The notes under the pieces were generated by a model, which saw nothing but the letters and a program-made list of their open reading frames with translations, was not told the origin of the DNA and ran no database searches. Positions 8,933 to 18,198 of a stretch of DNA of 64,000 nucleotides are shown here, piece by piece; position 1 is the stretch's first letter; each line of letters begins with the position of its first letter. The DNA is from Rheinheimera soli (GTDB lineage Bacteria; Pseudomonadota; Gammaproteobacteria; Enterobacterales; Alteromonadaceae): NCBI RefSeq assembly GCF_021290985.1, contig NZ_JAJOYU010000003.1, positions 124,001-188,000 of the forward strand, written 5' to 3'. The position numbers were made by a program, and so were the translations under genes.

Positions 8933-10372
8933 ATGCTAATACCTGATCTGAAAAAACGTTTTTTACTCAAAGCTTGTGCTGCTTCTGCGGTACTGCAACC
9001 TTTGTTAAGTTTTAAAGTGACGGCTGCTGCGCCTAAAGTTGTGGACCCTGTCTGGGCTGTGGCTGAACAAATACTGCGGGATATAAAACTTACATCCTTT
9101 CCACAGCGGGATTTTGTTATCACCGCCTTTGGTGCTGAAAAAAATCAACCTTGTGATGCTGCTATTAAAAAAGCCATAGCTGCTTGTCATGAAGCGGGTG
9201 GTGGTCGTGTGGTGGTGCCTGAAGGCGTTTGGTCCACTGGTCCTGTGCATTTAAAATCTAACGTGAATTTACATCTGCAAAAAAATGCAGTCTTGTCTTT
9301 TGTCACAGACCCACAAGCTTATTTACCAGAAGTTTTTACCCGCTGGGAAGGGGTGGAGCTGATGGGCTTTTCGCCGTTAATTTATGCTTATCAACAGCAA
9401 AATATTGCGGTGACAGGTGAAGGTATTCTGGAAGGCAATGCCAGTGGTGAAAACTGGTGGCCCTGGAAAGGGGTATGGAAACATACACCATGGAAGCTGG
9501 ACCCGGCAACGGATCAAAAACCAGGCCGAGATCAGCTGTTTGCTATGGCTGAAGCTGGTGTACCGGTTGAAAAACGATATCTGGACAACAACAGATTAAG
9601 ACCACCTTTTATTCAGCCTTATGGCTGTGAAAGGGTGTTGATTGAAGGCGTCACTATTCGTAATTCACCCTTTTGGCTGATCAACCCTGTGCTGTGTAAA
9701 GACGTGGTGATCCGTGGTGTGAACTGTGTCAGTTTTGGCCCCAATTCTGATGGTTGCGACCCTGAATCCTGTCAGCGAGTGCTGATTGAAAACTGTTTGT
9801 TTGATACAGGTGATGACTGCATCGCTTTGAAATCTGGCCGTAATGCGGAAGGCCGCCGTTTAGCCACTCCTATACAGCAAGTGGTTATTCAGGATTGTCT
9901 GATGAAATCCGGTCACGGTGGTGTAGTGATTGGCAGTGAAATATCCGGTGGTGCTAAGCAAATATTTGCCCGCCGTTGCCGCATGAGCAGCCCAAATCTG
10001 GAGCGGGGTTTACGCATTAAAACTAACTCAGTGCGTGGCGGTTTAATTGAACAAATTGCGGTAGATGATATTGAAATTGGTGAAGTGAAAGATGCCATTG
10101 TGATCAACTTCTATTACGAAGAAGGCGATGCAGGCAACTTTTTACCTGAAGTCAAAGATCTGAAGATCAGTAACTTCAGAGTGAAAAAAGCCCAACGTGC
10201 TTTTGAAATTCGTGGCTTACCCCGTGCTGGTATCAGCGGCATTCAGATGACGGATGTCAGCTTTGAGCAAGCAAGCTTAGGTGTTTTAGAACATAGCAGT
10301 GGTTTTAAACTGGAAAACGTCAGTCTGAATGGTAAAGCACTCACTGCTGCTCTGTTAAAACAGAGCAGCTAG
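8933..10372 (+). CDS. Glycoside hydrolase family 28 (polygalacturonase-type), exported
   Basis: A right-handed beta-helix pectinase that hydrolyses galacturonic acid linkages. The family's four active-site blocks are all present: NSDGCDP (variant of NTDG), TGDDC, SGHGG and RIKT. From the ATG at 8933, which has an AAGGGA ribosome binding site, the product has 479 residues and opens with a KKRFLLKA segment and hydrophobic stretch that could be a Tat-type signal (KR in place of RR). A second in-frame ATG at 8912 has no good ribosome binding site. It sits under the palindromic operators and upstream of the galacturonate genes. Endo or exo action on short oligomers cannot be told from sequence alone. 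Confidence 0.93.
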   Translation: MLIPDLKKRFLLKACAASAVLQPLLSFKVTAAAPKVVDPVWAVAEQILRDIKLTSFPQRDFVITAFGAEKNQPCDAAIKKAIAACHEAGGGRVVVPEGVWSTGPVHLKSNVNLHLQKNAVLSFVTDPQAYLPEVFTRWEGVELMGFSPLIYAYQQQNIAVTGEGILEGNASGENWWPWKGVWKHTPWKLDPATDQKPGRDQLFAMAEAGVPVEKRYLDNNRLRPPFIQPYGCERVLIEGVTIRNSPFWLINPVLCKDVVIRGVNCVSFGPNSDGCDPESCQRVLIENCLFDTGDDCIALKSGRNAEGRRLATPIQQVVIQDCLMKSGHGGVVIGSEISGGAKQIFARRCRMSSPNLERGLRIKTNSVRGGLIEQIAVDDIEIGEVKDAIVINFYYEEGDAGNFLPEVKDLKISNFRVKKAQRAFEIRGLPRAGISGIQMTDVSFEQASLGVLEHSSGFKLENVSLNGKALTAALLKQSS

Positions 10373-10390
10373 TGTTTTTTTTAATTCAAT

Positions 10391-10407
10391 TTGCCACCGA
10401 TAGACAA
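10391..10407. promoter_or_regulatory. Partial match to the palindromic operator, upstream of uxaA
   Basis: TTGCCACCGA followed by TAGACAA matches the left half and core of the operators at 8809 and 8842, but the right half is degenerate. It lies 20 bases upstream of the uxaA start codon and may be a weak third site for the same regulator. Confidence 0.35.
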
Positions 10408-10426
10408 GCTATTTAGCAGGTTAAAT

Positions 10427-11974
10427 ATGACAGAACAAACAAAAGGTTGTAGCCCACATATTGCCGACCCGGCCGCTATTCAGCTGAGCCTGTTACAGGT
10501 GCATCCACGCGACAACGTGTTGGTGGTGTTGCAGCCTTTGGCTTCAGGCCAATCTTTAATTGAACCCTGGCACGAAGTGCAGGCAAAAGAAGATATTCAG
10601 CCTGGTCATAAAGTAGCATTGAAGCTGATTAAAAAAGGTGAAGCTGTGATCAAATATGGTTATGCCATAGGAGTAGCACAGGATGATATTCCCTCTGGCA
10701 GCTGGGTGCATTCACATAACCTGAAAACCTTATTGTCTGATCAGATGGAGTACCAGTACCAAGGCTGTGTGGCTGAAGATTTAGCTTTCCCAACCGAATT
10801 GCCTACCCATTTTATGGGCTATCGCCGCGCCAATGGCAGAGTCGGTACCCGCAACGAGCTGTGGATCTTAAATACGGTCGGTTGCGTCAATAGGGCCGCA
10901 ATGAAAATAGCCGAAAAAGCCAATCAACAATTTGCTGGTTTAACAGACGGTGTTTTTGCGTACACCCATCCATTTGGCTGCTCTCAGTTGGGTGACGATT
11001 TAAATCATACCCGCGCTGTATTGGCTGGCTTAATGCAGAACCCTAATGCTGGTGCTGTGCTGGTGCTGGGTTTAGGCTGCGAAAACAATCAACTGGCAGC
11101 TCTACTTAAAGCCTGTCCTGAATTGGATCAAAGCCGTTTACGCTCTTTTAATGCTCAGCAAGTGGAAGATGAATTAGAGCAAGGCCTCGAGGCCGCAGCT
11201 GAACTTATTCAACTGATGCAGCAGGACCAACGCACAGCATGCCCTGTGTCCGATTTAGTGGTCGGCATGAAATGTGGTGGCTCAGACGGTTTAAGTGGTT
11301 TAACTGCGAATCCGCTGGTGGGCCGTATTGCCGATTTAGTATGCGCTGCCGGCGGCAAAGTAGTACTGACTGAAACTCCTGAAATGTTTGGTGCCGAACA
11401 AGTGCTGATGAGCCGTGCTGTCAATGAAGCTGTGTTTTCCGACATAGTCAGCTTAGTGAACGACTTTAAACAGTACTTTATCGACAACAAACAGCCTGTG
11501 TACGAAAACCCAAGCCCTGGTAATAAAGCCGGTGGTTTAACTACGCTGGAAGAAAAATCCTTAGGCGCCATTCAAAAAGGTGGCTCTGCCAAAGTGACAC
11601 AAGTGATCCCTTATGGCGCTTTAGTGCAGCAACAGGGTTTAACTTTGCTGCAGGGCCCAGGCAATGATGCGGTGTCGTCTACTGCTTTAGCAGCCAGCGG
11701 CGCGACCATGCTGCTGTTTACTACTGGCCGTGGCACCCCACTGGGTTTTCCTGTGCCTACAGTAAAAATTTCGTCCAACAGCGATTTAGCCAAACGTAAA
11801 CCCCAATGGATAGATTTTGATGCCGGCGCTTTGTTGCAACAAGGCCAGAATGCTCAGGATTTTTCTTACCAGTTTTTCCGCTACCTGATTGATATCGCTT
11901 CAGGCAAGCAGACGCAAAACGAATTATCAGACAACAAAGAAATTGCCATTTGGAAAAATGGCGTGACCCTGTAA
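10427..11974 (+). CDS. uxaA: Altronate dehydratase (UxaA)
   Basis: This enzyme dehydrates D-altronate to 2-keto-3-deoxygluconate (KDG; EC 4.2.1.7). The 515-residue product has an N-terminal SAF-type domain (about residues 15-95) and a large galactarate/altronate dehydratase domain with conserved segments such as GYRRANGRVGTRN, THPFGCSQLGDD and VGMKCGGSDGLSG. The ATG at 10427 follows GCAGG at suitable spacing; a more upstream TTG at 10391 would add 12 residues and overlap the possible operator. It begins an operon-like run of eight genes with gaps of 23 bp or less (uxaA to the pectate lyase). Confidence 0.95.
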   Translation: MTEQTKGCSPHIADPAAIQLSLLQVHPRDNVLVVLQPLASGQSLIEPWHEVQAKEDIQPGHKVALKLIKKGEAVIKYGYAIGVAQDDIPSGSWVHSHNLKTLLSDQMEYQYQGCVAEDLAFPTELPTHFMGYRRANGRVGTRNELWILNTVGCVNRAAMKIAEKANQQFAGLTDGVFAYTHPFGCSQLGDDLNHTRAVLAGLMQNPNAGAVLVLGLGCENNQLAALLKACPELDQSRLRSFNAQQVEDELEQGLEAAAELIQLMQQDQRTACPVSDLVVGMKCGGSDGLSGLTANPLVGRIADLVCAAGGKVVLTETPEMFGAEQVLMSRAVNEAVFSDIVSLVNDFKQYFIDNKQPVYENPSPGNKAGGLTTLEEKSLGAIQKGGSAKVTQVIPYGALVQQQGLTLLQGPGNDAVSSTALAASGATMLLFTTGRGTPLGFPVPTVKISSNSDLAKRKPQWIDFDAGALLQQGQNAQDFSYQFFRYLIDIASGKQTQNELSDNKEIAIWKNGVTL

Positions 11975-11983
11975 GGACTTTAT

Positions 11984-13408
11984 ATGGCCAACTTTAAACC
12001 TTTAGTACTAGATCAAGACAGATTATTTCCGGCCGATCCAACAGTTCGCGCCATAGCCCGACGTTTGTATGCAGGCATTAAAGACTTGCCTATTGTCAGC
12101 CCGCACGGCCATACCGACCCAAGCTGGTTTGCCAGCAATGCCAATTTTGACAATGCCACCAGTCTGTTACTGCTGCCGGATCATTATGTGTTTCGCATGC
12201 TGTACAGCCAGGGGATTTCGCTGGAGTCTTTAGGGATCCGCACTAAAGACGGCACGCCGGTCGAAACCGATTACCGCAAAATTTTCCACACTTTTGCCCA
12301 AAATTATCATTTGTTCCGTGGCACACCGTCACGTATCTGGCTTGATAGCGTATTCCATGATGTGTTTGGTTTAGAGCATGCATTAAACAGCGATACCGCC
12401 GATTTGTATTACGACAGCATCAACGAGCAGTTAGTTAAGCCGGAATTTAAGCCGCGTGCTTTGCTGGATAAATTTAATATTGAACTGATTGCCACGACCG
12501 AAGGCGCAGTGAATTCGTTAAAGCACCATGCCGCTTTAAAAGGTACGGGTTATGAAAAACGGGTGATCACCACTTTCAGACCTGACGATGTGATAGACGC
12601 CGACCGTGCTGATTTTCTGGCCAATATCAAAAAACTGGCTGAGCAAACAGGTCAGGACACGCATAGCTGGCATGGTTATTTACAGGCCTTGCGTATTCGT
12701 CGGCAGTTTTTCCGCGACCACGGCGCTACGGCCACAGATCACGGTCATCCAACAGCCAAAACAGCCAATTTGTCAGAGCATGAAGCAAGTGCTTTGTTTC
12801 AGCTGTGTTTATCAGGTACTGCCAGCAAAGAGCAAACCGAGTTGTTCCGTGCTCAGATGCTGACGGAAATGGCCGGTATGAGCATTGAAGATGGCATGAC
12901 GATGCAAATTCACCCTGGTGCGTTCCGTAACCATAACCCTTCTATTTTTGAGCGTTTTGGTGCCGACAAAGGCGCTGATATTCCAAGCCCGACTGAATTT
13001 GTCAGCAACTTAAAACCTTTGCTGGATAAATACGGCAACAATGCCGCTTTGAAAATTATTCTGTTCACTCTGGATGAAACCACTTATGCCCGCGAACTTG
13101 CGCCTTTGGCTGGTCATTATCCGGCTTTAAAACTCGGTCCAGCCTGGTGGTTCCACGACAGCCCTGAAGGTATGTTGCGTTTTAGGCATCAGGTCACTGA
13201 AACCGCAGGTTTTTACAACACTGTAGGTTTTAACGACGATACCCGTGCTTTCCTGTCTATTCCGGCCCGTCATGATGTGGCACGCCGCATTGATTGTCGC
13301 TTCTTAGCTGGTTTAGTGGCTGAACATCGCTTAAACGAAGATGAAGCGCATGAACTGGCACAGCAACTGACCTATCAGTTGGTAAAACAAGCTTATCAGC
13401 TGGATTAA
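11984..13408 (+). CDS. uxaC: Glucuronate/galacturonate isomerase (UxaC)
   Basis: The enzyme interconverts D-galacturonate with D-tagaturonate and D-glucuronate with D-fructuronate (EC 5.3.1.12), the first intracellular step for saturated uronates. The 474-residue length fits the family (470 in E. coli), and the N-terminal metal-site motif SPHGHTDPSWF and the WWFHDSPEGM segment near residue 385 are typical of this amidohydrolase-superfamily enzyme. It lies 9 bp after uxaA and 11 bp before the reductase gene, consistent with one transcript. Confidence 0.97.
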   Translation: MANFKPLVLDQDRLFPADPTVRAIARRLYAGIKDLPIVSPHGHTDPSWFASNANFDNATSLLLLPDHYVFRMLYSQGISLESLGIRTKDGTPVETDYRKIFHTFAQNYHLFRGTPSRIWLDSVFHDVFGLEHALNSDTADLYYDSINEQLVKPEFKPRALLDKFNIELIATTEGAVNSLKHHAALKGTGYEKRVITTFRPDDVIDADRADFLANIKKLAEQTGQDTHSWHGYLQALRIRRQFFRDHGATATDHGHPTAKTANLSEHEASALFQLCLSGTASKEQTELFRAQMLTEMAGMSIEDGMTMQIHPGAFRNHNPSIFERFGADKGADIPSPTEFVSNLKPLLDKYGNNAALKIILFTLDETTYARELAPLAGHYPALKLGPAWWFHDSPEGMLRFRHQVTETAGFYNTVGFNDDTRAFLSIPARHDVARRIDCRFLAGLVAEHRLNEDEAHELAQQLTYQLVKQAYQLD

Positions 13409-13419
13409 AAGGACAAAAA

Positions 13420-14919
13420 ATGAGCATCGATATTCCTCGTTTAGAGCCTGCTTTGCTGGAACAGCTGCAAGGCAAATTGAAGCTGCCAGCTTATGATCCA
13501 TCTTCGACTGGCATTGGCATAGTGCATATTGGCCCTGGCGCTTTTTTTCGGGCGCATCAGGCCTGGTACACAGACCTCGCGCTGAAATACGGCGGTGACT
13601 GGGGCATTTCTGTGGTATCGATGCGATCGAACGATTTAGCCAAAGCTTTAACACCACAGCAGGGTTTATACAGTCTGGTATTACTGGATAAAACAACTGA
13701 ATATCAGCTGGTAGGGTCTATTCGTGAGCTGCTGGTTGCGGCTGAGCAGTACGAGCAGGTGTTACAACGTTTAGCTGCGCCAAGTAGCTGTTATGTCACC
13801 TTAACCATCACGGAAAAAGGTTACTGTTTAAATACCTTGGGTGAGCTGGATTTAACTCATGCCGATATTCAGCATGATTTAGAAACTAACGTCAAAGCCC
13901 GCTCTGCGATCGGTTTATTAGTGCAGGCGTTGGCTTTGCGGTTCGCCGCTAATGTACCTCCTTTTGTCGTACTGAGCTGCGATAACCTGACCGACAACGG
14001 CCATAAATTACGCAATGCGCTGCTGACTTTTGCCCGGCAAAAACAACCTGCTTTGGCCAACTGGTTGGAACAGCAATTGTTATGCCCTTGCACTATGGTG
14101 GACAGTATCACCCCTGCCACGGATGAAGAATTGCCTAAACAGCTGGCGGCAGAGCTGGGGTATCAGGATAACTGGCCTATTAAACGCGAAAAATTCTGTC
14201 AGTGGGTGATTGAAGATATTCTGCCCGCCCACAGACCTGCCTGGCATCAGGTGGGTGTGACTTACACTCAGGACGTCAAAGCTTTTGAAAAAGCCAAGCT
14301 GCGGCTACTTAACGCACCGCATTCGGCTTTGGCATATTTAGGATCTTTGTGTGGTTTGGAAACTGTGTTTGATGCGATGCAGCAAACACAGCTGCGCAAT
14401 TTTGTGCAAAAGCTGGCACAAAATGAAATTATTGGCTCTTTTCACGCACCGGCCGAATTAAACCCGGCAGAGTACAGCGCTGATATTTTCCAGCGTTTTG
14501 ACAACCCGGCCATCCGGCATTTGCTGGCTCAAATTGCTTGGGACGGCTCGCAAAAATTGCCGATGCGGGTGTTTCCAATTATTCAGGATAACTTAGCCAG
14601 TGGCCGCTCTATTCGCTTATTAAGCCTGGTGGTGGCCAGTTGGATGTTGTTTATCCGGCTACGGTATCAGCAACAACCCGATACGGCTTTGGTCGATCCG
14701 TTAGCCGCAAGCTTATTGGATTGTGCAGCAGCTTGTACTGATGATGCAGTCACAGACACCAGATTATTTTTAGCTCTGGGTCAGGTATTTCCGCCTGCAT
14801 TACAGCAATCAGAGCTATTTAAAGTACAACTGACCCAAGCTTACCAGCAGCTTTGCCCCTTACTTTTATTACCCAAAGGCACTGACGTTGCCGCTTTTTT
14901 ACAGGACCTTGTTGAATGA
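13420..14919 (+). CDS. Mannitol dehydrogenase-family uronate reductase (fructuronate/tagaturonate reductase)
   Basis: This is a 499-residue NAD(P)-dependent dehydrogenase of the mannitol dehydrogenase family. The N-terminal nucleotide-binding segment GIVHIGPGAFFRAHQAWYT and the later KLRLLNAPHSALAYLG (Lys of the active site) resemble UxuB more than UxaB. UxuB makes mannonate from fructuronate, UxaB makes altronate from tagaturonate. Because the neighbouring dehydratase is the altronate enzyme and no mannonate dehydratase is seen, tagaturonate reduction is the activity the pathway needs here. The exact substrate is open. It overlaps the next gene by 4 bp (ATGA). Confidence 0.88.
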   Translation: MSIDIPRLEPALLEQLQGKLKLPAYDPSSTGIGIVHIGPGAFFRAHQAWYTDLALKYGGDWGISVVSMRSNDLAKALTPQQGLYSLVLLDKTTEYQLVGSIRELLVAAEQYEQVLQRLAAPSSCYVTLTITEKGYCLNTLGELDLTHADIQHDLETNVKARSAIGLLVQALALRFAANVPPFVVLSCDNLTDNGHKLRNALLTFARQKQPALANWLEQQLLCPCTMVDSITPATDEELPKQLAAELGYQDNWPIKREKFCQWVIEDILPAHRPAWHQVGVTYTQDVKAFEKAKLRLLNAPHSALAYLGSLCGLETVFDAMQQTQLRNFVQKLAQNEIIGSFHAPAELNPAEYSADIFQRFDNPAIRHLLAQIAWDGSQKLPMRVFPIIQDNLASGRSIRLLSLVVASWMLFIRLRYQQQPDTALVDPLAASLLDCAAACTDDAVTDTRLFLALGQVFPPALQQSELFKVQLTQAYQQLCPLLLLPKGTDVAAFLQDLVE

Positions 14920-15572
14920 CCTCTTTATCTTCCTTACTCAAAGGTGGCTTGTTGTTGCCCATTATCCAGGCTGAGCAACCAGAACAAGCTGTTGCAGTTG
15001 CCAAAGCGATGCAGCAAGGTGGTGTGACCGCAGTGGAAGTGGTGTTGCGCACAGCTGCAGCATTGGATTGTATCAGTGCCATTCGTGCTGAAGTGCCGGA
15101 GCTTTTAACAGGTGCTGGTACTATTTTATCAGCCAAAGATGCCATTAATGCCAAAGCTGCCGGCGCGCAGTTTTTGGTCAGTCCAGCCAGTACGCCTGAT
15201 TTACTCAAAGCCATGATCAATACCGAACTGGCGTTAGCGCCAGGTGTGGCGACGCCTTCTGAAATGGCGATGGCGCTGGAGTTAGGTTTAACAGAATTAA
15301 AATTTTTCCCGGCGCATTTAGCTGGCGGTATTGAGATGCTGAAAGCTCTGGCTGGTATTTTTCAACAGGTTAAATTTTGCCCTACCGGTGGTGTACAGCT
15401 GAATAATCTGGCAGAGTTTTTGGCTTTACCTAATGTGTTTGTGGCTGGTGGTTCCTGGTTGTCACCTAAAGATTTGGTACAACAACAAAACTGGGCTGCC
15501 ATTACTGAATTGACCCGTCAGTCTGTGACTGTGGCAGAGCAAAGCCGGGTTCGGCATAGCCGCGTTGCCTGA
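14916..15572 (+). CDS. eda: KDPG aldolase (2-dehydro-3-deoxyphosphogluconate aldolase)
   Basis: A class I aldolase cleaving KDPG to pyruvate and glyceraldehyde 3-phosphate (EC 4.1.2.14). The 218-residue product has the Schiff-base lysine Lys129 in the motif ELKFFPA and the conserved Glu41 and Arg45 in VEVVLRT; the strand LTGAGTIL and the loop FLVSPAST are also typical. The start codon overlaps the preceding stop (ATGA), so translation is probably coupled. In this cluster it acts after KDG kinase and feeds the GapN-like dehydrogenase two genes downstream. Confidence 0.96.
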   Translation: MTSLSSLLKGGLLLPIIQAEQPEQAVAVAKAMQQGGVTAVEVVLRTAAALDCISAIRAEVPELLTGAGTILSAKDAINAKAAGAQFLVSPASTPDLLKAMINTELALAPGVATPSEMAMALELGLTELKFFPAHLAGGIEMLKALAGIFQQVKFCPTGGVQLNNLAEFLALPNVFVAGGSWLSPKDLVQQQNWAAITELTRQSVTVAEQSRVRHSRVA

Positions 15573-15594
15573 GGCAAAACTTAAGGATTGATCC

Positions 15595-16545
15595 ATGAAA
15601 CAAGTCATAATTTTTGGCGAATGTATGGTCGAGTTATTCCAGCTCGTGGATAACGTTTACCATCAGGCGTTTGCCGGAGATGTTTACAACACTGCGGTGT
15701 ACTGCAAGCGCAGCGCACCACAACAGCTGAACCTGAAGTTTTTATCCGCAGTGGGCACTGATTTAGTCAGTGACAAACTGATAGCCCAACTGGAGCAGGA
15801 AAAACTCGATAGCTCCTTGGTGTTTCGCAGCAAAACAGCCCGCCCTGGCTTGTATATGATCAATACTGACTGTTTTGGCGAACGTAGTTTTGTCTACTGG
15901 CGCGACAGCTCAGCGGCCAAACAAAGTCTGACTTTGTTTCGTCAGCAGGGCTCTGTGGCGCAGTTGTTACCTGCGGATGTATTTTATTTTTCCGGCATCA
16001 GTCTGGCGATTTTGTCACTGGATGATCGCAGCTATCTGTTTGCGCTGATCAAAGAGTTAAAAGCTCAGGGCGTACAAATCGTATTTGATCCAAACTACCG
16101 GCCCGCACTTTGGCCTGATGCCGAAATTTGCCGTGCTAATTTTGATCAGGCTTATGCCTTGTCAGATATAGCTTTGCCTGGGCTGGACGACCATAAAGTG
16201 TTGTACGGCAGTACTTCTGCTGCCGATGTATTGGCGCAACTACAGAAGCTGGGTGTGAAAGAAATTATCGTCAAAAATGGCCCTGCAGGTGTGTTGGGTT
16301 ATAGCGATGGCAAAAGTTTCCAAAGCCCTGCAGTGCCTGTTAAAAAAGTAATAGACACCACAGCTGCAGGAGATTCCTTTAATGGTGGTTATTTATCAGG
16401 TCGTCTGAATGGCTTGTCGCCTTTAGCTTCCTGCCAGTATGCCGCAGCTTTGGCCAGCTTTGTGGTAGAGCACACAGGCGCCATAGTGACAAAAGAGCAA
16501 TTCCGTAGTTTTTCCGGTCGTTTTAATTTGAGTACATTTAGCTAA
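15595..16545 (+). CDS. kdgK: 2-dehydro-3-deoxygluconokinase (KDG kinase)
   Basis: A PfkB-family sugar kinase that phosphorylates KDG to KDPG (EC 2.7.1.45). The 316-residue product shows the N-terminal PfkB fold and the C-terminal signature DTTAAGDSFNGGYLSG, in which Asp260 is the catalytic base and AAGD replaces the commoner GAGD. The ATG is preceded by AAGGA. It sits between the aldolase and the GapN-like gene, which completes the KDG to triose-phosphate route. Confidence 0.95.
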   Translation: MKQVIIFGECMVELFQLVDNVYHQAFAGDVYNTAVYCKRSAPQQLNLKFLSAVGTDLVSDKLIAQLEQEKLDSSLVFRSKTARPGLYMINTDCFGERSFVYWRDSSAAKQSLTLFRQQGSVAQLLPADVFYFSGISLAILSLDDRSYLFALIKELKAQGVQIVFDPNYRPALWPDAEICRANFDQAYALSDIALPGLDDHKVLYGSTSAADVLAQLQKLGVKEIIVKNGPAGVLGYSDGKSFQSPAVPVKKVIDTTAAGDSFNGGYLSGRLNGLSPLASCQYAAALASFVVEHTGAIVTKEQFRSFSGRFNLSTFS

Positions 16546-16558
16546 AAGGAAATAAGTA

Positions 16559-18181
16559 ATGTCTGCTGATCTGTCTTTGTATTTTCCAACGCCTGCTGAG
16601 ATCCCAAGCCAATGGCAACTCACAGGTCCGATAGAGCAGCGTGACTATTTACTCAACGGTACCCTCTGTCAGTGGCAAGGTGACTTAGCTCCTGTCTATA
16701 GCCCAGTGGCGTTACGAAATAGCGCAGGTGAACTGACACCCACTTTGTTAGGCGCGACACCTTTAATGGATGAAGCCGCCGCCAAAGCCGCTTTGGATGC
16801 CGCCTTAAAAGCTTATGATTTAGGCCGTGGCGTCTGGCCTTCGATGGCAGTGATGGAACGTGTGGTGGCGGTGGAGAAATTCCTTGCTGCTATGCTGTTG
16901 CAACGTGATGCCGTGATCCGCTTATTGATGTGGGAAATTGGTAAACCTTTACCGGATGCCGCCAAAGAGTTTGACCGCACCTGCGACTATATCCGCGATA
17001 CCATTCAGGCCTTAAAGCAGCAAGACCGCAGTGCCAGCCACTTTGTGATAGAGCAGGGCACTTTAGGCAAAATACGCCGGGTTGCTGTGGGTGTGGCGCT
17101 TTGTATGGGACCTTTTAACTACCCGCTGAATGAAACCTTTACCACTCTGATCCCGGCTTTGATCATGGGCAACACTGTTATTTTTAAACCTGCTAAATAC
17201 GGTGTTTTGCTGATCCAGCCGCTGTTAAAAGCTTTTGCAGAGTCTTTTCCGCCAGGTGTTATTAACGTGATTTATGGCCGTGGTCGGGAAACTGTGGGTG
17301 CTTTAATGGAAAGTGGCAGTGTCGACTTGTTTGCCTTTATCGGCACCAATAAAGGCGCCAGTGATTTAAAAAAACTGCACCCACGACCACATCGCCTGCG
17401 TGCAGTACTTGGATTAGACGCTAAAAATCCGGCCATAGTACTGCCGGATGCCGATTTAAATTTAACAGTCAAAGAAGCTGTTGCCGGTGCTTTGTCCTTT
17501 AATGGCCAGCGCTGCACAGCACTAAAAAACTTTTTTGTGCAGCGTTCAATTGCCGATGCTTTTGTGCAGCAATTGTCGGACGCCATCAGTGCATTGCAGC
17601 TTGGTTTACCCTGGACCGACAAAGTGCAAATTACGCCTTTGCCAGAACCTGGCAAAGTAGACTTTCTAAAAGGCTTAATAGCCGATGCTATAGAGCATGG
17701 TGCAAAGGTGATGAACCCAGAAGGTGGCCAAAGTGCTGGCTCCTTAATGCGTCCGGCTTTGTTGTATCCGGTCAACAGTCAGATGAGGTTGTATCAGGAA
17801 GAGCAGTTTGGGCCTTTAGTGCCAGTGGTGCCTTATGACGATATCAGCGAAGTGATCCACTATGTGATCCACTCAGACTTCGGCCAGCAACTGAGTATTT
17901 TTGGTCAGGACGCGCAACAAATAGGTGAGTTGGTGGATATGTTTGCCAATCAGGTCGGCCGTATCAATATCAACAGCCAATGCCAGCGCAGCCCGGATAG
18001 TTTTCCTTTTACCGGCCGGAAAAACTCAGCCGAAGGCACATTATCGGTGGAAGATGCTTTGCTGCAGTTTTCTATCCCCACCTTAGTGGCTTGTAAATAC
18101 AACCCTGAACAAATAGCGCTGATGAAAGAGATGATCAAACAAGGTTCATCACAGTTTTTAGCCACAGATTTTCTGTTTTAA
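16559..18181 (+). CDS. GapN-like aldehyde dehydrogenase (NADP-dependent glyceraldehyde-3-phosphate dehydrogenase family)
   Basis: A 540-residue aldehyde dehydrogenase whose closest recognisable relatives are non-phosphorylating glyceraldehyde-3-phosphate dehydrogenases (EC 1.2.1.9), which make 3-phosphoglycerate and NADPH. The catalytic cysteine is Cys319 in FNGQRCTALK. Thirty-four residues upstream, where ALDHs carry the general-base glutamate (LELGG), this protein reads LGLDA with Gly285, so the Glu is missing. The NADP-binding loop (KPAKYG) is present. Its place just after KDPG aldolase and KDG kinase fits oxidation of the glyceraldehyde 3-phosphate produced there. The missing Glu makes the substrate or mechanism uncertain. 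Confidence 0.82.
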   Translation: MSADLSLYFPTPAEIPSQWQLTGPIEQRDYLLNGTLCQWQGDLAPVYSPVALRNSAGELTPTLLGATPLMDEAAAKAALDAALKAYDLGRGVWPSMAVMERVVAVEKFLAAMLLQRDAVIRLLMWEIGKPLPDAAKEFDRTCDYIRDTIQALKQQDRSASHFVIEQGTLGKIRRVAVGVALCMGPFNYPLNETFTTLIPALIMGNTVIFKPAKYGVLLIQPLLKAFAESFPPGVINVIYGRGRETVGALMESGSVDLFAFIGTNKGASDLKKLHPRPHRLRAVLGLDAKNPAIVLPDADLNLTVKEAVAGALSFNGQRCTALKNFFVQRSIADAFVQQLSDAISALQLGLPWTDKVQITPLPEPGKVDFLKGLIADAIEHGAKVMNPEGGQSAGSLMRPALLYPVNSQMRLYQEEQFGPLVPVVPYDDISEVIHYVIHSDFGQQLSIFGQDAQQIGELVDMFANQVGRININSQCQRSPDSFPFTGRKNSAEGTLSVEDALLQFSIPTLVACKYNPEQIALMKEMIKQGSSQFLATDFLF

Positions 18182-18198
18182 TAAAGTGGAAAAACACG

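Noticed and set aside
17272-17775. 167-codon minus-strand frame opposite the GapN-like gene
   Set aside because: Mirror frame of a conserved gene with no independent support.
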